Source: an uncultured Candidatus Methylacidiphilales bacterium
Lineage (GTDB): Bacteria; Verrucomicrobiota; Verrucomicrobiia; Methylacidiphilales; CALFVM01
Direction of reading: 5' to 3'
Length of the DNA stretch: 6,153 nucleotides
Assembly: GCA_937928665.1 (NCBI GenBank)
Contig: CALFVM010000017.1
Location: forward strand, 1-6,153
A model generated the notes under the pieces. That model made no database searches, was not told the DNA's origin, and worked only from the letters and a program-made list of their open reading frames with translations. Shown here one piece after another: positions 5,826 to 6,153 of this stretch. The stretch's first letter is position 1. Each line of letters starts with the position of its first letter. A program made the translations under genes and the position numbers.

Positions 5826-6153
5826 ATGGACGGGATTGCGACCCACTTTACGTGGATAGATTGGGCGGTGGTGGTGGGGTATATGGCACTGACGACGTGG
5901 GTGGGGCATCGGTTGCGGGGGCGGCAGGCGAATATCCGGGATTTCTTTTTGGCGGGTCGTCGATTGCCGTGGCCGGCGGTGTCGGGGTCGATCATTGCGA
6001 CGGAGATCAGCGCACTGACGTTTATCGGGGTGCCGGGGATGGTGTGGGCGGCGACGGGAAACTTTACCTATTTGCAGTGGGCGATTGGGTCGGTGCTGGC
6101 GCGGGTGGTGGTGGGGATGTTTTTGGTGAAGAAGTATTACGAGGAGGAGATTT
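5826..6153 (+). CDS. Sodium:solute symporter family protein (5' part, runs off right edge)
   Basis: The first 109 residues of a membrane transporter of the SSS family (SLC5-like) are present, and the gene continues past the window. A short periplasmic-type N-terminus (1-10) leads to a first helix at about 11-30, WIDWAVVVGYMALTTWVGHR. A basic loop and the family hallmark DFFLAGRRLPWP (39-50) follow. The next helix holds SIIATEISALTFIGVPG (55-71), again typical of the family, and another helix starts near 82 and ends in KKYYEEE. Members use the sodium gradient to import sugars, sialic acid, amino acids or other small solutes; the substrate cannot be told from this part. The ATG at 5826 was chosen because the protein then begins like relatives. 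GTG at 5820 and ATG at 5760 are in-frame alternatives, and no start has a clear Shine-Dalgarno sequence. Codons are strongly G-ending. It is divergent from the epimerase-like gene, and no functional tie is evident. Confidence 0.88.
   Translation, partial: MDGIATHFTWIDWAVVVGYMALTTWVGHRLRGRQANIRDFFLAGRRLPWPAVSGSIIATEISALTFIGVPGMVWAATGNFTYLQWAIGSVLARVVVGMFLVKKYYEEEI

Noticed and set aside
5646..5909. N-terminal extension of the RmlC-like gene to 5909.
   Set aside because: The extra 88 residues are Pro/His/Arg-rich, unlike the family. They overlap the symporter start and span the palindrome; the family start matches the ATG at 5645.

Overview
The window looks like a chromosomal stretch from a member of the Verrucomicrobiota. 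The main evidence is a gene set on the minus strand that matches the four 'Verru_Chthon cassette' proteins (B, C, D, A), a lineage-restricted set of pilin-like proteins known from Verrucomicrobium, Chthoniobacter and relatives. The assignment rests on remembered family motifs, not on a database search. The DNA is GC-rich, with AT-rich islands only between genes. No RNA gene, CRISPR array or insertion sequence was seen.

Layout. Positions 1-4538 hold the cassette, transcribed right to left in the order B (4538-4008), C (4011-2746), D (2716-2060), A (1959 to beyond the left edge). B and C overlap in an ATGA. C and D are 29 bases apart and D and A 100 bases apart. Each protein starts with a short basic leader, a Gly-Phe prepilin peptidase site and a hydrophobic helix. 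B, C and D keep the usual glutamate at mature position 5, while A has leucine there. The set resembles the minor pseudopilins GspI, GspJ, GspH and GspK of type II secretion, with A as a very large GspK-like member. A plausible reading is a pseudopilus tip or surface filament complex; the true function is not established.

Positions 4539-4889 are intergenic: an AT-rich island just upstream of B that probably carries the cassette promoter, and a small hairpin near the end of the next gene. Positions 4890-5645 hold a two-gene minus-strand unit: an RmlC-like cupin (dTDP-4-dehydrorhamnose 3,5-epimerase family) followed 15 bases later by an unrecognised acidic 94-residue protein. Positions 5646-5825 are a divergent intergenic region with a striking perfect 12-base inverted repeat. 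From 5826 to the right edge, on the plus strand, is the 5' part of a sodium:solute symporter gene.

The cassette genes clearly belong together. The epimerase-like pair and the symporter share only a control region, and nothing in the sequence ties either to the cassette. The plus strand is G-rich throughout whatever the gene direction, which suggests it is the leading strand of replication.
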